Shown: positions 59,416 to 64,000 of the stretch, piece after piece
How positions within the stretch are numbered: the stretch's first letter is position 1
Layout of the letters: each line of letters begins with the position of its first letter
Source: SG8-4 sp964598225
GTDB lineage: Bacteria; Planctomycetota; Phycisphaerae; Sedimentisphaerales; Anaerobacaceae
Direction: 5' to 3'
DNA length: 64,000 bases
NCBI GenBank assembly: GCA_964598225.1
Contig: CAZRBG010000030.1
Coordinates: 1-64,000, forward strand
Made by a program: the position numbers and the translations under genes
The notes under the pieces: generated by a model
Seen by the model: the letters and a program-made list of their open reading frames with translations, nothing else
The model's database searches: none
Told to the model about the DNA's origin: nothing

Positions 59416-60792
59416 ATGGCTGAGCAATTAATAATAAGTGTCAGTGGGATGCGGGGGATCATCGGGGACAATATCAGCGCGCCGGTTGCGGCCGAATATG
59501 GCTGCGCGTTCGGAACCTTTTTGAAGAATAAACACCCCGGCGAAAAAGAGAAACTATCGGTATGTGTAGGGCGCGATTCGCGTCCCAGCGGGCAAATGCT
59601 TGGCTCGGCCGTGGCCTCCGGTTTGTGCGCAGTCGGAATTGACGTGATCGATCTGGCAATAGTGACTACTCCATGTGTGGGTGTAATGTTGACGGAGCTT
59701 TCCTGCGCAGGTGGAGTGGTGATAACCGCCTCGCATAATCCAATTCCATACAACGGCATAAAGCTCCTGCTCGATAACGGCGTCGCTCCGCCCCCCTCGC
59801 AGGCTGAGCAGATCAGACAGCGCTTCTTCGACAAAGCTTTCGCTTTTTCCGATTCCGTCAATTGCGGCAGCCTGAGCTTCAACGATCAGACCGACAACGT
59901 ACATACAGGCAAAATCCTCACTATCGTCGACAAACAGCCGATAGGCTCCAAATCGTTCAAAGTCGTCCTCGACAGCGTCAATGGCGCCGGCGGGCGGGTA
60001 ACGAAGAAGCTGCTGACCGAGTTCGGCTGCGAAGTCGTTGCGATAAACGACGAGCCGACAGGACTGTTCGCTCACGAACCCGAGCCGACAGCCGACAATC
60101 TGACCGGGCTCTGCGACGTCGTGAAAACTCAAGGCGCCGACATCGGTTTTGCGCAGGATCCCGATGCCGACAGGCTCGCTATCGTCGATGAAAACGGAGT
60201 CTACATCGGCGAAGAATACACTCTCGCGCTGGCGGCAATGAATATCTTCCGCAAAGGCCCGGGCAGAGCAGCGGCAAATCTTTCGACATCCAGGATGATC
60301 GACGATGTGGCTGAGAAAACCGGCGGACAGGTTATCCGAACCGCCGTTGGCGAGGCTAACGTCGCACAAGCCATGTTTCGACACGAGTGCGTCATCGGCG
60401 GCGAGGGTAACGGCGGCGTGATTGACTTGCGCGTAGGCCCCGTTCGCAACAGCCTGGTTGGAATCGCCCTCGTCCTGCAGTTGATGGCCGAGACGGAAAA
60501 GACCGTCAGCCAGCTCGTCGCCGAGATCGGGGGATATTTCATGCAAAAAGTGAAATTCCCCGCAGGCAATCAAGAGGCTCGGCAAATCCTGGATGCCGCA
60601 AAGAACGCATTCGCCGGAGCAAGACTCGACAACACCGACGGCTGCCGTTTCGATTTCGATGATGGCTGGCTGCATCTTAGAACCAGCAACACCGAGCCGG
60701 TGATGCGTGCTATTGTCGAGGCAAAGGACGAGCGGGCCGTCGAGGAGTATCTCGGAGTGGTCCAGAAGATACGCAGGGAAGTGCTGGGCTGA
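59416..60792 (+). CDS. glmM: Phosphoglucosamine mutase/phosphohexomutase
   Basis: 458 aa from the ATG at 59416 (MAEQLIISVSGMRGIIGD); an open frame upstream is unlikely because the family starts at the substrate-loop methionine. The phosphoserine is Ser106 in VVITASHNPIPYNG. The metal loop is DPDADRLAIVDENG. Sugar loop GGEGNGGVID and phosphate-binding RTSNTEPVMRAIVEA are present. It interconverts sugar 1- and 6-phosphates, most likely glucosamine phosphate for the cell wall, though phosphomannomutase is possible. It follows serA by 55 bases; the cation transporter follows by four bases. Confidence 0.85.
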   Translation: MAEQLIISVSGMRGIIGDNISAPVAAEYGCAFGTFLKNKHPGEKEKLSVCVGRDSRPSGQMLGSAVASGLCAVGIDVIDLAIVTTPCVGVMLTELSCAGGVVITASHNPIPYNGIKLLLDNGVAPPPSQAEQIRQRFFDKAFAFSDSVNCGSLSFNDQTDNVHTGKILTIVDKQPIGSKSFKVVLDSVNGAGGRVTKKLLTEFGCEVVAINDEPTGLFAHEPEPTADNLTGLCDVVKTQGADIGFAQDPDADRLAIVDENGVYIGEEYTLALAAMNIFRKGPGRAAANLSTSRMIDDVAEKTGGQVIRTAVGEANVAQAMFRHECVIGGEGNGGVIDLRVGPVRNSLVGIALVLQLMAETEKTVSQLVAEIGGYFMQKVKFPAGNQEARQILDAAKNAFAGARLDNTDGCRFDFDDGWLHLRTSNTEPVMRAIVEAKDERAVEEYLGVVQKIRREVLG

Positions 60793-60796
60793 TCGG

Positions 60797-61696
60797 GTGA
60801 AAGGCGGAAATATACATGACGCCGACGCTCAACAAATAAAATCCGTCACGTATCTCGGCATCGCAGTAAATATATTTCTCGCAGTTATAAAGATAGCGGT
60901 CGGTCTGCCGGCGGGATCCCTGGCGTTGGTGGCCGACGGCGTACACTCATTCTCCGATCTGGCTACTGATGCCGTTCTACTACTTGGTGTTCGTATCAGT
61001 GAGAAAAAGCCGGACCACATCCATCCCTACGGACACGGACGGGCTGAAACGTTCTCGGCCGGTTTGATTGCACTTATGCTGGTTTCCGTCGGCGGAGCGA
61101 TGATCTACTATGCAGCAACGGCCATCGCCAGAAGGGAAATAACCACTCCTCATTTCGGGATTCTCATAGCGGCGGCGGCATCAATCGCCGCCAAGGAATG
61201 GATCTATCGAGTCACAAGAAAAACCGCCATCAAATCTCACAGCCCGGCACTCTATGCCAATGCCTGGCATCATCGCAGCGATTCACTCAGTTCGGTTGCG
61301 GTCTTGGCAGGTTTCATATCGCTGCAATTCGGCTTTCGCTACGGCGATCAAGTGGCGGCAATAACTGTGGGGACAATGGTAATCTGGGTCGGGGCGGCCT
61401 TGATCGGCGAATGTCTCCGGGAATTAGCCGAAACTTCCGTGGATAAGCAAACTATAGAACACATAAAGCAGATAATCAACTCGGACTCATCCATACGCCA
61501 TTGGCATAATCTGCGTACGCGGACGGTCGGCAGGGAGATCTTTCTCGATCTGCATATCCTCGTTGATCCGGCCCTGAATATAACGGCGGCCCACGAGATC
61601 AGCGAAAGGCTGGAAACGACTCTGGCCGAGCAGATAAGACGCCCAATAAATATCACGGTCCACGTCGAGCCGGATACACCTGAATTGCGAAAATAG
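60797..61696 (+). CDS. Cation diffusion facilitator family transporter
   Basis: 299 aa from the GTG at 60797, four bases after the glmM stop; an ATG inside glmM (60707) is not required. Inner-membrane exporter of Zn2+, Fe2+ or Cd2+. About six membrane helices, beginning VTYLGIAVNIFLAVIKIAVGLPAGSLALVADGVHSFSD. Metal residues are in DGVHSFSDLATD and in NAWHHRSDSLSS. The C-terminal cytoplasmic domain (LRTRTVGREIFLDLHILVDPALNITAAHEI) is the usual metal-sensing part. Ion not determinable. Confidence 0.9.
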   Translation: MKGGNIHDADAQQIKSVTYLGIAVNIFLAVIKIAVGLPAGSLALVADGVHSFSDLATDAVLLLGVRISEKKPDHIHPYGHGRAETFSAGLIALMLVSVGGAMIYYAATAIARREITTPHFGILIAAAASIAAKEWIYRVTRKTAIKSHSPALYANAWHHRSDSLSSVAVLAGFISLQFGFRYGDQVAAITVGTMVIWVGAALIGECLRELAETSVDKQTIEHIKQIINSDSSIRHWHNLRTRTVGREIFLDLHILVDPALNITAAHEISERLETTLAEQIRRPINITVHVEPDTPELRK

Positions 61697-61816
61697 TGCC
61701 CTATGCAAATCTGTATACACAATTCGCGGACAAATGAATTTGCAATTCCCTGCCCGATCGAGTAGCATATTCGCTCTCTTGGGATATTATTCCATTTCGA
61801 AAGGCAGTCAGTTGTT

Positions 61817-63919
61817 ATGAGTTTCGATAGTTTTTTTAGTCCAAAATCTGTTGCGATAGTCGGCGCCTCGCAGAATAAGGGCAAGGTCGGCTACGAGATC
61901 CTCAACAATATGATCGAAGCCGGATTCGACGGGGAAATATTCCCGATCAACCCTAAAGCAGAGTCAATACTGGGACTCCAATGCTATGGCGATCTCGAAT
62001 CAATAGGCCGGACACCCGATCTTGTAATAATTATCGTACCGGCGAAGATAGTACCCGGCATCATGCGGCAGTGCGCAAAGGTCGGCGTAAAAGCGGTAGT
62101 CATAATCACGGCGGGTTTCAAAGAAGTCGGCGAGCAGGGAAGGAAGCTTGAGAAAGATATTTCCCAGATTGCCAGAAGATCTGGGATTCGCATGATCGGC
62201 CCCAACTGCCTGGGCATAGTCGTCCCGGAGAACAAGCTCAACGCGAGCTTCGGCGGCAAGTTGCCGAAAGTCGGTTCCATCGGCTATCTTTCTCAGTCGG
62301 GAGCGTTGCTTACCGCGATTCTCGACATGGCCAATGCCGCCGGAATCGGATTCAGCAAGCTCGTCAGCCTCGGCAATAAAACGGACGTAAATGAGCTGGA
62401 CCTGATCAAGGCGCTTGCTGCCGACTCGAGCACGAAAGTCATTGCCGGCTATCTCGAGAGCATCGCTCACGGAGACGCCTTCGTCAGAGAGGCGGAGCAG
62501 ATTTCTCAGAAAAAGCCGATCCTGCTGGTCAAGTCGGGAGGCACCTCGGCAGGCGCCAAGGCCGCATCTTCGCACACGGGCAGCCTGGCCGGCAGCGAAA
62601 CCACTTACGAGGCCGTTTTCGAGCGAGCGGGCATAATTCGCTGTGATTCCATCAAATCGCAGTTTGATTACGCTCAGGCGCTTGCCTATCAGCCGCTGCC
62701 GAAAGGAAAGAGCGTCGCCGTGATAACCAACGCCGGCGGTCCCGGAATCATGGCGACCGACGCAATTATCCGCCAGGGCCTTGATTTCGCAGAAATGACC
62801 GATGCAACCGTTGAAAAGCTAACTGAAGCATTGCCCCCGGCTGCTAACTGCCATAATCCAATCGATGTCCTGGGCGATGCCCTCGCGGACCGATACGAAA
62901 CCGCACTGAATATTGTCCTCGATGATCCGAATGTTCACGCCGTACTGATTATGCTCACGCCCCAGGCCATGACGCAGGCGGCAGAAACCGCCCGGGCGAT
63001 TGTCAAAATCACGCGTCAGAAACCCGATAAGCCCGTCATCGCATGTTTCATGGGCGCCGAGAAGGTGGCCGAGGCTACGAAAATCCTCCGTGAAGGCAAA
63101 ATCCCCCCGATTGGCGATACACAAAGCGCCGTCACTGCTATACGAGTCATGACCGATTACGTCAGGTGGCTCGCCAGACCCAAACGCGTGGTAAAACTGT
63201 TCCCGGTCAATCGCAGAAAAGTGGAAACGATCGTTCAAAGGCACCTGCGCCAGGGCGCTCGGGAGATTGCCGAGAACGAGTCAAAGGAAATTCTCGAAGC
63301 CTACGGTTTTGTCACCCCAAAAGGTGAAATCGCCGCTACGGCGGATCAGGCCGCGGCGATAGCCACCCAGCTCGGCTTTCCCGTCGTGCTGAAAATATGG
63401 TCGCCGGACATCCTCCACAAGTCGGATGTAGGCGGGGTTCAGATCGGGCTCAGGAGCGCCAAGGAAGTACGGGATGCGTTCGATTTGATGATGTACAGGA
63501 TACCCAAGAAAATGCCCGATGCCCACATTCTCGGCGTGCTCGTGCAGGAAATGTGCAGCGGCGGAAAAGAGGTCATCCTCGGCATGAAACGCGATCCGAA
63601 TTTCGGCCCGCTGATGATGTTCGGGATGGGCGGCACGATGGTCGAAGTGCTGAAGGACATAGCCTTCTATCTGGCGCCGCTTACGGCCGATGAGGCCAGA
63701 CAAATGCTCGTCAAGACCAAGACATATCAGATGCTCACGGGAGTGCGCGGCGAGGAAGGCGTGGATATCGATGCCCTGGCCGAAGGACTGCAGCGTCTTT
63801 CGCAGTTGGTAACGGAGTTCGCTCAGATCCGGGAACTCGATATAAACCCTTATATGATCGGGCCCGAAGGCACTACGCCGGTCGCTGTAGATGCCAGAAT
63901 AAGTGTTGAAGAGGTTTAG
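61817..63919 (+). CDS. Acetate/acyl-CoA ligase, ADP-forming (alpha and beta domains fused)
   Basis: 700 aa. Converts acyl-CoA, ADP and phosphate to acid, CoA and ATP (reversible), giving ATP in fermentation. The CoA-binding N-terminal half begins VAIVGASQNKGKVGYEIL. GPNCLGI and the phospho-histidine His253 in SSHTGSLAGS follow. The C-terminal half is the ATP-grasp beta domain (VLKIWSPDILHKSDVGGVQIGL, GKEVILGMKRDPNFGPLMMFGMGG, EFAQIRELDINPY). In many bacteria and archaea this fused form supports energy conservation during sugar or amino-acid fermentation. Confidence 0.93.
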   Translation: MSFDSFFSPKSVAIVGASQNKGKVGYEILNNMIEAGFDGEIFPINPKAESILGLQCYGDLESIGRTPDLVIIIVPAKIVPGIMRQCAKVGVKAVVIITAGFKEVGEQGRKLEKDISQIARRSGIRMIGPNCLGIVVPENKLNASFGGKLPKVGSIGYLSQSGALLTAILDMANAAGIGFSKLVSLGNKTDVNELDLIKALAADSSTKVIAGYLESIAHGDAFVREAEQISQKKPILLVKSGGTSAGAKAASSHTGSLAGSETTYEAVFERAGIIRCDSIKSQFDYAQALAYQPLPKGKSVAVITNAGGPGIMATDAIIRQGLDFAEMTDATVEKLTEALPPAANCHNPIDVLGDALADRYETALNIVLDDPNVHAVLIMLTPQAMTQAAETARAIVKITRQKPDKPVIACFMGAEKVAEATKILREGKIPPIGDTQSAVTAIRVMTDYVRWLARPKRVVKLFPVNRRKVETIVQRHLRQGAREIAENESKEILEAYGFVTPKGEIAATADQAAAIATQLGFPVVLKIWSPDILHKSDVGGVQIGLRSAKEVRDAFDLMMYRIPKKMPDAHILGVLVQEMCSGGKEVILGMKRDPNFGPLMMFGMGGTMVEVLKDIAFYLAPLTADEARQMLVKTKTYQMLTGVRGEEGVDIDALAEGLQRLSQLVTEFAQIRELDINPYMIGPEGTTPVAVDARISVEEV

Positions 63920-63925
63920 ACAGAC

Positions 63926-64000
63926 ATGAACATGCGGGAATTCAACTGGAAAGAGGCCTATAAAGACAAGATAAAGACGGCGCCGCTGGCGATGAGAGCG
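63926..64000 (+). CDS. Start of a gene cut by the window edge, possibly acetyl-CoA hydrolase/transferase
   Basis: ATG at 63926, six bases after the ligase stop. The visible 25 residues, MNMREFNWKEAYKDKIKTAP and onward, resemble the start of CoA-transferase or acetyl-CoA hydrolase family proteins (WKE.YK.K motif), which would fit the ligase upstream. Too short to be sure. Confidence 0.4.
   Translation, partial: MNMREFNWKEAYKDKIKTAPLAMRA

Noticed and set aside
1..64000. CRISPR arrays, tRNA, rRNA, insertion sequences, integrases
   Set aside because: No regularly spaced direct repeats, no tRNA-like cloverleaf and no transposase or integrase frames were found by eye; the repeats present are palindromic and scattered.

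Overview
The window is a chromosomal stretch of a saccharolytic, probably anaerobic or microaerophilic bacterium. The best guess is Planctomycetota, class Phycisphaerae or a relative. This is inferred from the mix of a Cys-type sulfatase with its radical-SAM maturase, Tat-exported Gfo/Idh/MocA oxidoreductases, a secreted protein related to hydrazine synthase alpha fused to a formylglycine-generating-enzyme-like domain, a FG-GAP/DUF1080 protein, many secreted glycan enzymes, and MCE/Mla genes. No rRNA, tRNA, CRISPR array, transposase or integrase was recognised.

Layout. 1-0.7 kb: HicAB toxin-antitoxin pair with a palindromic operator candidate. 0.7-6.9 kb: sugar isomerase, then a translationally coupled sulfatase/anSME pair, a clan-A glycoside hydrolase and an internally deleted second anSME. 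7.1-9.0 kb: an AT-rich two-gene islet (PLD-like nuclease plus HEPN protein) that looks like an uncharacterised defence module. 9.2-11.1 kb: RNA maturation genes (CCA-adding/poly(A) polymerase family, rsmD). 11.3-17.8 kb: exported helical protein, cellobiose-2-epimerase-like enzyme, PfkB-HAD fusion, OLD-like ATPase. 18-20.7 kb: MlaE-MlaD-TPR lipoprotein operon lacking its ATPase. 21-24.3 kb: putative copper-handling operon. 24.6-33 kb: sugar catabolism, including a tight operon deoC-oxidoreductase-isomerase-hexokinase. 33.2-38.3 kb: pectin-type operon (GH28, alpha/beta hydrolase, GH-A-like protein). 38.7-48.9 kb: polysaccharide-lyase-like protein, HzsA-related/FGE fusion, beta-propeller/di-heme protein and GH29 fucosidase. 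49-53.3 kb: second MCE protein, MerR-type regulator, GH130 phosphorylase, YkgJ-type protein, zinc ribbon. 53.4-56.4 kb: a second AT-rich islet with two DUF2442 genes, a DUF4160 gene broken by one stop codon, and an orphan exported protein. 56.6-64 kb: DUF72 protein, serA, glmM-like mutase, cation diffusion facilitator, ADP-forming acyl-CoA synthetase, and the start of a further gene.

How the genes fit together. Exported hydrolases, lyases, an esterase-like protein and a sulfatase would break down sulfated, fucosylated and pectin- or mannan-like glycans. Cytoplasmic isomerases, oxidoreductases, epimerase, hexokinase, aldolase and GH130 phosphorylase would feed the sugars into central metabolism, and ADP-forming acyl-CoA synthetase could recover ATP from acyl-CoA. 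The intergenic regions carry a striking set of dispersed palindromic repeats. One composite copy lies in frame inside the HzsA-related/FGE coding sequence, and another pair is nested. A large (about 180 bp) imperfect palindrome at 729-910 has a half copy at 20970-21075.
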